A DNA stretch of 64,000 bases from a bacterium (GTDB lineage: Bacteria > Orphanbacterota > Orphanbacteria > Orphanbacterales > Orphanbacteraceae). Location: the NCBI GenBank assembly GCA_025782575.1, contig JALGYY010000043.1, forward strand, positions 204,501 through 268,500. Reading direction: 5' to 3'. Below are positions 17,601 through 25,541 of the stretch, piece after piece; within the stretch, counting starts at the first letter, position 1, and each line of letters opens with the position of its first letter. Below the pieces are notes generated by a model. The model searched no databases, had not been told where the DNA came from, and saw only the letters and a program-made list of their open reading frames with translations. The position numbers and the translations under genes are program-made.

Positions 17601-17804
17601 CACAACCCGTGTGGAGGCGTGGTGAATTCCCGGGTGGGCGTTGGCGGTCGGCGGCCCCTCATAGAAGACAAAACGGGGTGCTCCCTCGCGCAGTTCCACA
17701 CTCTTCCGGAAGATCTCCCGTTCCTTCCAGAACAGCAGGATCTCTTCTTCCCGTTCGGGCGCCCGTTTCTCACTCGGTTTGGTAAATTTCTGTTTTTTAT
17801 TCAT
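14640..17804 (-). CDS. ileS: Isoleucyl-tRNA synthetase
   Basis: 1054 residues, full length. Class I motifs are present: the HIGH equivalent in NAHPGIHHAS, GWDTHGLPVELEVEKELG, the editing-domain segment WTTTPWTLPSNAA, FVLGHIQDEEGKKMSKSKGN with the KMSKS loop, and a C-terminal anticodon-binding region. CPRCGTPLSSHE and CDGCDERDC-type cysteine pairs may bind zinc. The sequence style and the length above 1000 residues resemble the eukaryote-like type 2 IleRS, often associated with mupirocin tolerance, but this needs an alignment. No T-box leader is seen in the 41-nt gap upstream. Confidence 0.97.
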   Translation of the reverse strand: MNKKQKFTKPSEKRAPEREEEILLFWKEREIFRKSVELREGAPRFVFYEGPPTANAHPGIHHASTRVVKDLACRYWTMKGRQVIRKAGWDTHGLPVELEVEKELGMKSKSEVEAFGVGPFNKKCRDRVFRFAEEWERMSDRIGFWVDMKDPYITLDNDYIETVWHILQSFWKSDKIYKGHKVIPYCPRCGTPLSSHEVALGYADVKDPSITVRMKHSERENTSFLVWTTTPWTLPSNAAIAVAAKETYVVVESEGERLILAEARLSACFGEESAPKIIEKMKGSDLVGQRYERLFSFADENESAWKVIAADFVSLEEGTGIVHMAPAFGEDDYKVGLTEGLPIINLVDDAGNFKPEVTPWAGRFVKDADPDIVSDLNDRGLLFRHETIEHSYPHCWRCASPLLYYARESWFIRTTAMRQEMLENNAGIHWVPAEVGANRLGRWLENNVDWALSRNRYWGTPLNVWECDGCDERDCVGSIAELREKAGNLPEPIDLHRPWIDEISWACAKCGGTMERVPEVIDVWFDSGCMPYAQYHYPFESDGRFESQFPADFIAEAIDQTRGWFHSMLAVATHMSGESSYKTCFVLGHIQDEEGKKMSKSKGNAVDPWDVLRIHGADALRWYLFWASPLHLPRRFSLDALREIGHKFLDTLRNTYSFFVLYASLDEFVPHPTDRVESGRTRIDRWILSRLHTTVREVDSQMASYDLNRAARLIQEFVVDDLSNWYVRRNRRRFWKSEMDDEKRAAFETLYDCLETIARLAAPMIPFQSEVLYLGLVTPFQSEAPESVHLADYPVADEAMIDEGLERSMALAREAVNLGRAIRMRKTIKTRQPVSEILVIVRDVDRPGLMDLEDVIANELNTRKLDFRSDGADLLGFVAKPLFPAFGPLFGKQAKGVGNAIRNLSSDLIRTIREKGEATVEIEGESVLLKIDYMDVEERAVAPYEMENGDRLAVFLNTELDEDLLQEGFAREMVNKIQFMRKDAGFDVVDRIQVVYGGSERLIAAITRHADTIRADTLSVSLETGEPDGDSAREWDLNGEAAVVSIARVSEERV

Positions 17805-17845
17805 ATCATCAGAGTTGGGTAATTCATACCTGGATGGAGAAAGTA

Positions 17846-18541
17846 CTAAGAAGTCTCTTCGTGTGTCGTTTCCGGCCTGTCCTCTGCAGCCTGCTCCCGA
17901 TTCACGGGGACTCCGTATTCAGGGTCACCGATTGACAGATCTGCAACGGTCTCCGCCACGACATTCCGTTCAGGCTGATCCGGTTCGTGAATCAGGGCCG
18001 CGCTCTTCGTCCCGGATCTGTCGTCAGCATCGCCCCGCTCAAACAGCTCCCTCTGAATCTCTTCGAGCCGTCTCAGATTGTCCTCGTCTTCGAACTCTAC
18101 CTGCTTCAGGTCGAGCATGCGAAGCTGAGTTTCCACAAGGAGCCGGAACCGGGTGACGTAATCCCGCCTCTGCCGTGCCAGATCGAGAAGATCATTCTGC
18201 ACACCACCGAGAATTCCCCTTGCCGACTCGACCGATCGCTGGGCACGATGCTGTGCATCTCTCAAGGTGATCTCCACTTCCTTGTCGGCGTTCTGCTTCG
18301 TCTCCCTTGCGACTTTTTCGGCTGTGACCAATGCATTCCGAAGTGCCTCTTCGATCTTCTGATAATTCTCCACCTGGACATCCATCGCACTCAGTTGATC
18401 ACGCAGAGTACGATTCTCATGGTGGAAGTCCTCCACCTGTGAGGCGATCAATTCGAGAAAAGCGTTCACCTCATGCTCATCATAGCCGCGCAGAGTTTTA
18501 CGAAAGACCTGCTTCCGAATGTCGAGTGCGGAGATTTTCAC
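17846..18541 (-). CDS. DivIVA-domain cell-division/polarity protein
   Basis: 231 residues from the GTG at 18541, chosen for AAAGGAG 6 nt upstream; reading from 18577 would add residues that lie before the conserved start. The N-terminus KISALDIRKQVFRKTLRGYDEHEVNAFLELI is the DivIVA membrane-binding module, which recognises curved membranes. A long coiled coil follows (residues about 30-160), then an acidic low-complexity tail. The yggS-yggT-divIVA-ileS order is the same cell-division-linked arrangement known from Gram-positives and some other phyla. Confidence 0.92.
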   Translation of the reverse strand: MKISALDIRKQVFRKTLRGYDEHEVNAFLELIASQVEDFHHENRTLRDQLSAMDVQVENYQKIEEALRNALVTAEKVARETKQNADKEVEITLRDAQHRAQRSVESARGILGGVQNDLLDLARQRRDYVTRFRLLVETQLRMLDLKQVEFEDEDNLRRLEEIQRELFERGDADDRSGTKSAALIHEPDQPERNVVAETVADLSIGDPEYGVPVNREQAAEDRPETTHEETS

Positions 18542-18645
18542 GGCGTACTCCTTTGCGAGGGCACTAGCACGGCCCACGAATTCAAGCCATCACAATAGCC
18601 GATCGGCTCCTTCCCGCCAAGGGAAAAGCTCGTGAGATATCAAGG

Positions 18646-19233
18646 CTAGAGGAGGAGCGACCTGATGGCGTTCTTCACGAAACCGAGTAGAAAGAAGAGC
18701 ACGATCGGCGAGAAATCGATCCCGCCGAAAGAGGGCAGAAGGCCCCGGAAGATGGCCAGAATAGGCTCTGTCGTGTCGTAAACAAACCGGGTGATCTTAC
18801 CCCCTGCATTATAACCGACCCGTATCCATGAAAAGAGAATCCGCAAGATGACGAGCGTCGTGAAGATTGAGACAGCGCCGTACATAAGGTATCCGAGCGC
18901 CTGGATCGGAGCCCCGGCCATCAGGCCGCCTAAGAACCCGAAGAGCGATGCCAGAAGGTCGTCCACAATTCCGAGGAAGAAGTAGGCGACGAGCATAGCC
19001 GCGAATATCGATAGGATCGCGGCTACGGCGAGCGACGTGCCGTAGGGAAGCATGGAGTGGATAGGCAGGACGATCGGGTCGGTCAGGCGGGATAGCCGCG
19101 ACAGAAGGGACTCCGTTCCCAATTGCGTTCGGGGGGGCATGAAAAGCCGCACGACGAGCAGAAGAATGAGCGCGATCGTGACGTATTGAACTGTCGTATG
19201 CAGCAGGGGGCGGACGATCGAAAAGGCTTCCAT
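18646..19233 (-). CDS. yggT: YggT-family membrane protein (two YggT modules)
   Basis: 195 residues with four or more membrane helices. Two similar halves each contain a helix, an L-x-x-x-T-x-P-[IL] turn and another helix: LSRLTDPIVLPIHSMLP and VYDTTEPILAIFRGLLP. This is the YggT repeat, associated with cell-envelope integrity and division. It lies between yggS and divIVA as expected. Confidence 0.9.
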   Translation of the reverse strand: MEAFSIVRPLLHTTVQYVTIALILLLVVRLFMPPRTQLGTESLLSRLSRLTDPIVLPIHSMLPYGTSLAVAAILSIFAAMLVAYFFLGIVDDLLASLFGFLGGLMAGAPIQALGYLMYGAVSIFTTLVILRILFSWIRVGYNAGGKITRFVYDTTEPILAIFRGLLPSFGGIDFSPIVLFFLLGFVKNAIRSLLL

Positions 19234-19274
19234 CTCTTCTCCTCTAATGGTCCCCGAAATGTCTTACGTGGTGG

Positions 19275-19967
19275 TCAGGCTCGCTGTCCGAAGATGGCAC
19301 TTCCCACGCGCACGATTGTGGCGCCCTCTTCGATCCCGATCTCGAAATCGCCCGACATTCCCATCGATAGATGCTTGATTTCGATCCCGGTGATGGGACG
19401 CGCGTTTATCTCCTCCGCCCCTTCCCGAAGTCTCCGGAACGCGGAGCGAATTTCTTCGCGATCATCTGTAAGCGGTCCGATTGTCATAAGGCCTTCCACT
19501 TTTATCCCTTCGAGAGGAGCAATCTCCTCGAGAACGGCTCGAAGAACGTCCGGCGCCAGGCCGGATTTCGACGCTTCGCCACTCACATTCACTTCTACGA
19601 GTACCGGAATCGTTCGCCCGAGGGCCTCTGCCCTCCTGGAGACGGCGCCCGCCAACCGGACACTATCGATCGAGTCGATTCGATCGAAGAGTTCGACGGC
19701 CCGGCCTGCCTTGTTCCTCTGCAGATGTCCGATCAGATGGCGTACCGGACCTTCCCGGACCTCATCGAATTTGTCCCGCGCTTCCTGTACTCGATTTTCG
19801 CCGATCGCAGTGACCCCCGCCTCAATCGCCTCATTGATCCGAGCGGGAGAAATCGTCTTCGTAACGGCCACGAGAAGAATCTCACCAGGATTCCTTCCGG
19901 TCCGATCCGCCGCTGCCGCAATTCTGGCTTCGACGGCACGCAATCGTTCTTTCACGCTCTCGGCCAT
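19275..19967 (-). CDS. yggS: YggS-family pyridoxal-phosphate homeostasis protein
   Basis: 230 residues with a TIM-barrel alanine-racemase-like fold. LLVAVTKTI carries the PLP lysine. GENRVQEARDK, HLIGHLQRNKA, VLVEVNVSGEASKSG, EGLMTIGPL, LSMGMSGDFEIGIEEGATIVRVGSAIFG are the family blocks in order. It buffers PLP and influences amino-acid and coenzyme A pools rather than racemising amino acids. Confidence 0.95.
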   Translation of the reverse strand: MAESVKERLRAVEARIAAAADRTGRNPGEILLVAVTKTISPARINEAIEAGVTAIGENRVQEARDKFDEVREGPVRHLIGHLQRNKAGRAVELFDRIDSIDSVRLAGAVSRRAEALGRTIPVLVEVNVSGEASKSGLAPDVLRAVLEEIAPLEGIKVEGLMTIGPLTDDREEIRSAFRRLREGAEEINARPITGIEIKHLSMGMSGDFEIGIEEGATIVRVGSAIFGQRA

Positions 19968-19997
19968 CCCCTCCTCCTCATCGGGACCGATCGCAGG

Positions 19998-21230
19998 TTA
20001 GCACCCGCCCCCTGCGCCTGCAACGGATTTGGAAGTCACCCGGGCGATCAGCCCTTTCAAGTACTCGGACTCGGGGAAGTGCAGATCCACGGGATGATCA
20101 GGCGGTTGGGACAGGCTCTCCAGAATCTGAACACATTTTCCGGCATCGGCCGCAGCCCAGGCAACGATTTCATGAAAAGAATCACGCTTCAAACCGCCTG
20201 AACAGGAAAAGGTCGCGAGCAGGCCTCCCGGCCTCAGAAGCTTCATCGCCGACAGATTGATATCTTTGTACGCGCGGGCCCCTTTCTCGGAGTGAGCGCG
20301 AGTCGGAGCAAGTTTGGGAGGATCGATTACGATGAGATCGTATTCCTCCCCCTTGTTCCGTAGTTGCCTCAGCACCTCGAACGCGTTTCCCCGAATGAAT
20401 TCGGCCGACCGTCCTTCCAGGGAGAGGCGGGCGACATCGAGTGCGCCTGCAGCGGAGTCGACCAGAGTGGCGCTCTTCGCGCCCCCTTCAAACGCCTCCC
20501 TGGCAAAACCGCCCGTAAAGCAGAAGACATCAAGCATTTTCGCGCCGGCTGCATAGGCGGCGACTCGCTTTCGATTGTACCGCTGATCCAGAAACGCTCC
20601 TGTCTTCTGGCCTCCGGCGATCCGGACGGGATGAGGGACCCCTGACAAGTCGATAATCAATGTTTCAGGCGGCTCCATGCCGGCAACCAGGACGCACCGC
20701 GATGAGAGTCCTTCCAGAGCGCGCACCTCAGCGTCACTCCGCTCGTAGATTCCCCGAGGGGCGTACATTTCATCAAGCAGCCGGACCAGCCGGTCCCGAT
20801 TCCGTTCCATCCCTGCGCTTGCGACCTGCAGAACGAGATAATCCCCATATCGGTCGACCACCAGCCCGGGAAGGCCGTCCGACTCTCCGAACACAAGGCG
20901 GCATGCACGATCCCAATCTGCGGGACAGGCCAGTCGCCGAAGCTCCCGGGCACTCTCCAGCTTCTCACGCCACCAGTCGTCGCAATCGGGCCGGGCCCTC
21001 TTCCGTCGATCCAGAATCCTCACTCGAATTCGCGACTCGGGACTCCACTGTCCCCACGCGAGAAAATGCCCCTCTCCGTCAATGACGTGTACAAGGTCGC
21101 CCGGCTCCGCCTCCCCTTCGATCGAGCCGACGGCGCCCGAGAAAATCCAGGGATGATTGCGTTCCCGAACGCTTCTCTTTCTCTTTTTGAGGACCACACG
21201 AGGGGTTCTGGTGTGCAAGTTAGAGTTCAT
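19998..21230 (-). CDS. rlmI: Class I SAM-dependent 23S rRNA cytosine methyltransferase (RlmI-like)
   Basis: 410 residues: an N-terminal PUA domain (RERNHPWIFSGAV to EGHFLAWGQW), an intermediate RlmI-like domain (LPGLVVDRYGDYLVLQ), then a Rossmann methyltransferase with GAFLDQRYNR, MLDVFCFTGGFA and VIDPPKLAPTR. The DPPKL and FSCSGG segments match RlmI, which makes m5C1962 in 23S rRNA. Length and domain order fit. It begins the long minus-strand block and starts back to back with the RelA/SpoT-like gene. Confidence 0.88.
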   Translation of the reverse strand: MNSNLHTRTPRVVLKKRKRSVRERNHPWIFSGAVGSIEGEAEPGDLVHVIDGEGHFLAWGQWSPESRIRVRILDRRKRARPDCDDWWREKLESARELRRLACPADWDRACRLVFGESDGLPGLVVDRYGDYLVLQVASAGMERNRDRLVRLLDEMYAPRGIYERSDAEVRALEGLSSRCVLVAGMEPPETLIIDLSGVPHPVRIAGGQKTGAFLDQRYNRKRVAAYAAGAKMLDVFCFTGGFAREAFEGGAKSATLVDSAAGALDVARLSLEGRSAEFIRGNAFEVLRQLRNKGEEYDLIVIDPPKLAPTRAHSEKGARAYKDINLSAMKLLRPGGLLATFSCSGGLKRDSFHEIVAWAAADAGKCVQILESLSQPPDHPVDLHFPESEYLKGLIARVTSKSVAGAGGGC

Positions 21231-21316
21231 GACCAGTCAGTATAGTAGGGCGGATCGATCGCAGGGTGACTTTTCCCCCACTCCTCCGCTATGGTGCAAA
21301 CGGCTTCGGGGGGAGT

Positions 21317-21359
21317 CGGCGTCCACGCCGCCTCCCCGCGGGGCCTCCCTCAGGGAGGC
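21317..21359 (+). promoter_or_regulatory. Row of three hairpins ahead of the RelA/SpoT-like gene
   Basis: Three short inverted repeats follow each other: GGCGT-CC-ACGCC (21318-21329), CCCCGCGGGG (21334-21343) and GCCTCCCT-C-AGGGAGGC (21343-21359). The last one contains GGGAGG, the best ribosome-binding site for a TTG start at 21364. If that start is right, the hairpin would hide the site. If translation instead begins upstream at 21229, these are merely GC-rich codons. Confidence 0.45.
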
Positions 21360-21363
21360 AATT

Positions 21364-22632
21364 TTGCAGTCTTCTGAAACGCTATCTGAAGTTTCCGCCG
21401 CCTATCGAGTCCATCCGCTGCTCGACCCGAAGCTCCCGTCTCACCAGCCGGCAGTCGCCAAGATGTGGTTAACCGCCTACAAACGAATCAAGCGGGATCC
21501 GAGCGCCGAGCGCTATCTCAGCCGGGCCTATTCAATGGATCCGGGTGGGCCCGATGAGACTCTTCGTATTCTCGAGGGATTTTGCCGGGACGCCGATGTC
21601 TATCTGGATGATCTCTTGCGACTGCTGCCCGATGATGTCGTCCGGGAACTCCAGCCCCTTCCCGAAACACGCGAGGGGAACCAGCTTCGCCTGCTCTTTC
21701 TGACCACTTTCGAATCGAAGGACCCTCGAGTACGCTACGAAGCGCAGCGCAAGCTGTACCTCGCCAAATTGCTGTTTGATGTCGACCATTGCCGCTCGGT
21801 ACGAGATGCGCCCATGCACAAAGATAGCTTCGAGGCGTTGCTGGACGACGTTCTCTGGTCGGACGCCGTCAACGGAAAATCGGTGGAGATCTGCTGCCTC
21901 CTGCGGGAAAACGGAGACGGCGCGAGCCATCTGGATGTGGGAGTACCTCAATCCAGCGCGTCCCGGTGCTGGCGATTCGATGTCAGGCGCCTTCCCGGAC
22001 GGCGCGGGCGGCCGGACATCGAAGTCTATCATTATAAGAGCCGCTTCAAGAAGGACGCCACACCGGCGCCAGACCCGGAAGTGAAGACCGGCCTGTGGCA
22101 CATGCTCGAAAAGCCACGCTGGCCCCAGCTCGGGAGACGGAGCGGCTCGATCGTGAGTAAGATGATCCGCCGGGGGATCGACGATCCCCGCATGATCCAG
22201 GACCTGCTGGGCGCCATGTTCATCGTCGGCAGCCGAGCGGATGCCTACGCCCTCGAGCGGAGGCTGATCCATGGTCTCGGCGGGCCGTTCCGGTGGCGGG
22301 ACCGAGTCGATACGCTGGCCGGCGAAGGGGATCGCGAGTGGCTCGGTCAGCAGTCGTCCTCCGGATTCCGCGTGCTGAAGCAGATCGTCGATATCCTGGT
22401 GGATGATTCCGGCAAGGCGGCCCCCTACCTCTTCCCCGTGGAAATCCAGATCTATCCTGTAGAAGATTATCTGCGGACTCTTTACGACACTCACTTTGCA
22501 AGCCACACTTCTTACAAACGTCGGCAATTCCTGCAGGAACTGATGCCTCTTCTTTTCCCTGCGGAAATCTATGGGAAGGTCGTCCGCCGGCTCGCCGACG
22601 AGGCGAACGAAACGGGCGAAAACGGCGAATGA
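21364..22632 (+). CDS. Divergent RelA/SpoT nucleotidyltransferase-like protein
   Basis: 422 residues from the TTG at 21364 (GGGAGG 6 nt upstream). The frame is open further up, with an ATG at 21229, but that extension is low-complexity. The C-terminal half matches the order of RelA/SpoT synthetase motifs. LGRRSGSIVSKMIRRG corresponds to the substrate-binding R-x-K...S-I-x-x-K-M segment. IQDLLGAMFIVGSRADAY corresponds to the D-x-x-G-x-R-I-I-V strand with the catalytic Asp. SSSGFRVLKQI is in the place of GYxSLH, and VEIQIYPVEDYLRT..HFASHTSYKRRQ is in the place of E-I-Q-I-R-T...H-x-x-Y-K. The N-terminal half is helical and unrecognised. The role is inferred only: (p)ppGpp or another pyrophosphorylated nucleotide, or an RNA-targeting relative. 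It overlaps the GNAT gene by 4 nt. Confidence 0.6.
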   Translation: MQSSETLSEVSAAYRVHPLLDPKLPSHQPAVAKMWLTAYKRIKRDPSAERYLSRAYSMDPGGPDETLRILEGFCRDADVYLDDLLRLLPDDVVRELQPLPETREGNQLRLLFLTTFESKDPRVRYEAQRKLYLAKLLFDVDHCRSVRDAPMHKDSFEALLDDVLWSDAVNGKSVEICCLLRENGDGASHLDVGVPQSSASRCWRFDVRRLPGRRGRPDIEVYHYKSRFKKDATPAPDPEVKTGLWHMLEKPRWPQLGRRSGSIVSKMIRRGIDDPRMIQDLLGAMFIVGSRADAYALERRLIHGLGGPFRWRDRVDTLAGEGDREWLGQQSSSGFRVLKQIVDILVDDSGKAAPYLFPVEIQIYPVEDYLRTLYDTHFASHTSYKRRQFLQELMPLLFPAEIYGKVVRRLADEANETGENGE

Positions 22633-23075
22633 GCCGGCCGGCGAATCAGATCCGGGAACTGAACCCTCAGGACTTTGACAGAGTCATCGCCCTCTGGAAG
22701 AAGGCCGGCCTCCACTCGCTGAAGCCCCACGGTAGAGACAGCCGTGACTCGTTCGAGCAACAGATTACTTCAGGGATCAGTTGTGTTCTGGGGCTGGAGC
22801 AGGGAGATCACCTGATCGGCGTGGTCACGACGAGTCATGACAGCCGGAAAGGTTGGATCAACCGACTGGCTATCGACCCGGCCGAGCGCCACAAGGGTTG
22901 GGCCCGGGCTCTTCTCAGCGCAGCCGAAGAGAAGCTCCGCTCTCAGGAAATCAGGATTATCGCCGCTTTGATCGAACCGGGAAACGAGCCGTCCTATCAT
23001 CTTTTTCAGAGCTCAGGCTACATTGAGTTCCCGGGCATGCGCTATCTCACTAAGCGGGAAAGTGATGATGTCTGA
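22629..23075 (+). CDS. GNAT-family N-acetyltransferase
   Basis: 148 residues with a complete GNAT fold. The N-terminal strand is IRELNPQDFDRVIALWKKAGL. Strand 4 WINRLAIDPAERHKGWARALL contains the acetyl-CoA pyrophosphate-binding R-x-x-G-x-A/G signature. The C-terminal part is ALIEPGNEPSYHLFQSSGYIE. It probably acetylates a small molecule or a protein; the substrate is unknown. The ATG overlaps the stop of the RelA/SpoT-like gene (ATGA), so the two are coupled. Confidence 0.88.
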   Translation: MSRPANQIRELNPQDFDRVIALWKKAGLHSLKPHGRDSRDSFEQQITSGISCVLGLEQGDHLIGVVTTSHDSRKGWINRLAIDPAERHKGWARALLSAAEEKLRSQEIRIIAALIEPGNEPSYHLFQSSGYIEFPGMRYLTKRESDDV

Positions 23076-23240
23076 TGGCTTATCGAATCGATTGAGCAAG
23101 AGGCGTCTCATGCGCATGGCGGCGCGGGAAACCGCTTGCCTCATATCCTGGTGAACTACCTTCGCAAACGTGCTATTCCCTTCTCTTAGTGTGACTGATA
23201 TCCGGCAACAAACGATTAACTCGTGGAAATGAGGAGAAAA

Positions 23241-24479
23241 GTGTCGGACAGCGAAAAGATACTTTTCTGCTATGTGAGCGGCATGGATGTTCGCCGGATC
23301 GATGAGGCGCGAACTCCGTTCCTGCATGCCTGGTTCGGGAACTACCCGCTGGCGCCGTTTCAGAATCTGCCGAGCAACGAACTTCTTCCGACGATGATTA
23401 CGGGTGTCGATCCCACGGTCCACGGCGTCTGGGGGGTGAAGCTGAAGGATGATTCGACTTCGAGCGGGTGGGAGCGTTTTCTCGATCGGATTCCGGATTC
23501 GGTGACCACCGGAGTGCAGTGCATTCTTCATCGACTGACAGGAGAGTTCGATCTCTCGGCGATCCCACCGGGAAGGCGTAGACGATTCGTGATCACGCGC
23601 ACGAAGTACAAGCGGCGAAGGGGCGAGCCCGACGCACTGGTGAACATCAATGGGGTCGACACTTTGTTCGGCATTCTGGGGCGAGAGAACTGCCGCTATC
23701 GCTTTCACGGATCGGAGAACCTGGACAAATTACTCACCACCTACGAACCGGGAGCATATGCTCTCGATCTTCTGGAACTCTACTCGCTCGATCGCTTTCA
23801 GCAATGGCACCTCGATCGGCCGGAGTCTGTGGACCGATACTATGGCCGGATCGACGATTGCCTTCGAGTACTGCACGACAAGTGTCGGCTGTCGGGGGTT
23901 ACCCTCCTCATTGTTTCCGACCACGGCCATGAAGCCATTTCGAATTCAATCGATCTCATGGAAGGGCTGCGCGGCCTCGGGCTGGAGAAAAGCGAATATA
24001 GTTACTTTCTTGAAGTATCGAGTGTGCGCCTCTGGTTCCACACAGAAGAAGCCCGCCGGAAAATCGGGGATTATCTGCGCAGACTCTCAGAGGGGACATT
24101 GATTCATTTCAGCGAGATGGAACGCTATTCGATCCCCCTTTCCGATTCCAGCTACGGCGAACTTTTCTTCTTCCTCCACCCCGGGCACATCTTCTTTCCG
24201 CACGATTTCCAGAACTCTCTTACCAATTTCTATTTCTCACTCTCCGATTCGATGCAGCGGGGGCGCTTCCTGAATCCGAGGCATCGGGGAAATCACGGGC
24301 ACCTGCCGCACTTCGATGCGGAGAAGTCGTTTGCGCTCCTTCTGGACGACCGCTTTACGTGCGCGGGGCACGATGGTCACGTGCTTGATATGGCTCCTAC
24401 TATCCTCTCTCTCCTCGGGCGACACGCACACCCCCCCATGACCGGACGCCCCCTGTTCGTACAGAAGGAGATCGAGTGA
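23241..24479 (+). CDS. Alkaline-phosphatase-superfamily hydrolase (phosphodiesterase/nucleotide pyrophosphatase-like)
   Basis: 412 residues from the GTG at 23241, preceded by AGGAG; in-frame starts at 23223 and 23229 lack a good site. Metal-site motifs of the superfamily are visible: LPSNELLPTMITGVDPTVHG holds the candidate Thr/Ser nucleophile and His, VSDHGHEA is the classic D-H-G-H metal motif, and GNHGHLPHFDAEKSFALLL and DMAPTILSLLG complete the C-terminal core. No signal peptide is seen, so it appears cytoplasmic. Similar enzymes hydrolyse nucleotide, phospholipid or phosphonate esters. It is coupled to the oxidoreductase downstream (GTGA overlap). Confidence 0.75.
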   Translation: MSDSEKILFCYVSGMDVRRIDEARTPFLHAWFGNYPLAPFQNLPSNELLPTMITGVDPTVHGVWGVKLKDDSTSSGWERFLDRIPDSVTTGVQCILHRLTGEFDLSAIPPGRRRRFVITRTKYKRRRGEPDALVNINGVDTLFGILGRENCRYRFHGSENLDKLLTTYEPGAYALDLLELYSLDRFQQWHLDRPESVDRYYGRIDDCLRVLHDKCRLSGVTLLIVSDHGHEAISNSIDLMEGLRGLGLEKSEYSYFLEVSSVRLWFHTEEARRKIGDYLRRLSEGTLIHFSEMERYSIPLSDSSYGELFFFLHPGHIFFPHDFQNSLTNFYFSLSDSMQRGRFLNPRHRGNHGHLPHFDAEKSFALLLDDRFTCAGHDGHVLDMAPTILSLLGRHAHPPMTGRPLFVQKEIE

Positions 24480-25483
24480 AAACCGGTCTCGTCGGGTGTG
24501 GCCACATCGCTCATGCACACGTCCGCGCCATCAAGAAAGTTCGCGGAGTACGGATCGCCGGCGTCTGCGATATCGACGGGCAGGCCGCAGAACAATTTGC
24601 TCGTCAATATTCCATCCCCCACTGGTACTCCTGTCTGGATGATCTGATTCATGAGGAACGGCCGGGCGCTCTCCACATCCTGACTCCCCCCCAGACCCAT
24701 CTCGAAACTGCGCGAACCGGCCTGCAGGGTGGTTGTCACCTCCTGATCGAAAAGCCGTTAGCCATGTGCAAACGGGAATCCGAAGAGATCGCAACGGAAG
24801 CGCGATCCGCAAAGCTCCACGTAGCCGTCTGCCACAACTATCTGAACGTCCCCGCCTACTTGAAAGCCGGGCGATTGATAGACAAAGGCTTTGTGGGGAA
24901 AGTTGTTTCTGCCGAAGTCTACTGGCGGGGCTCATCTTCCGCGGTCGGGGACCGGTACGAATCCACGGAGTGGGTCAACAAGATGCCCGGTGGCCCGTTT
25001 CAAGAAATTGCGCCCCACTGCGTTTACATGTTGAGTGACGTTCTCGGCCCATTGACATTTTCATCGGCGTCGGTGCGGACCCGGGATGGCGAACTGAAAG
25101 CTCTTTACGAGTCAAAAAGCGGCCTTGCCTCAATGTCCATTTCCTTGCGGTCTAATCCGGTCCGCAAGGTTCTTCGCATTCATGGGACGGAAGCGTCTCT
25201 CCATGTCGACCTCAGTACGAGCACGCTCATCCGCCTCCGGGCGAAGAGAGACAGCATGCAATCCCGAACGACGGTCAATCTTCACCAGGCATTTCAGTGG
25301 GCGGCAGAGACCGGCATGAACATAGGACGCACGATTCTAGGCCGACTGCCACGGGGACACGAGTCACTGATTGCCGGGTTCTACTCTTCCCTCGCCCGGG
25401 GGGAGGCCCCTTTTCCCGACATCGAAAGCGGCATCTCGACCATAGCCGCTATCGATCCTCTATGGGAGGCACTTCGAAGATAA
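24476..25483 (+). CDS. Gfo/Idh/MocA-family NAD(P)-dependent oxidoreductase
   Basis: 335 residues. The N-terminal Rossmann fold has TGLVGCGHIAHAHVRA in place of GxGxxG, then VCDIDGQAAEQFA, LHILTPPQTHLE and LLIEKPLAM with the conserved E-K-P. The C-terminal alpha/beta domain carries GGPFQEIAPHCVYML, which fits the substrate-site His region. Such enzymes oxidise or epimerise sugars, often nucleotide sugars or inositols. The GTG start overlaps the stop of the phosphatase-superfamily gene, suggesting a joint pathway, possibly on a phosphorylated sugar. Confidence 0.88.
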   Translation: MKTGLVGCGHIAHAHVRAIKKVRGVRIAGVCDIDGQAAEQFARQYSIPHWYSCLDDLIHEERPGALHILTPPQTHLETARTGLQGGCHLLIEKPLAMCKRESEEIATEARSAKLHVAVCHNYLNVPAYLKAGRLIDKGFVGKVVSAEVYWRGSSSAVGDRYESTEWVNKMPGGPFQEIAPHCVYMLSDVLGPLTFSSASVRTRDGELKALYESKSGLASMSISLRSNPVRKVLRIHGTEASLHVDLSTSTLIRLRAKRDSMQSRTTVNLHQAFQWAAETGMNIGRTILGRLPRGHESLIAGFYSSLARGEAPFPDIESGISTIAAIDPLWEALRR

Positions 25484-25541
25484 TGAAGGGGGCGAGGCCG
25501 GTCTGATCCTGCTATGCTCCGGCAATGCTGGAGTTCCCCCG

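Noticed and set aside
17805-17845. T-box or other amino-acid-responsive leader ahead of ileS
   Set aside because: The gap to divIVA is only 41 nt, too short for a T-box, and no anti-terminator stem or specifier-like loop is seen.
21532-22527. Minus-strand frame opposite the RelA/SpoT-like gene
   Set aside because: The plus-strand frame keeps ordered enzymatic motifs and is coupled to the next gene; the antisense frame shows neither.
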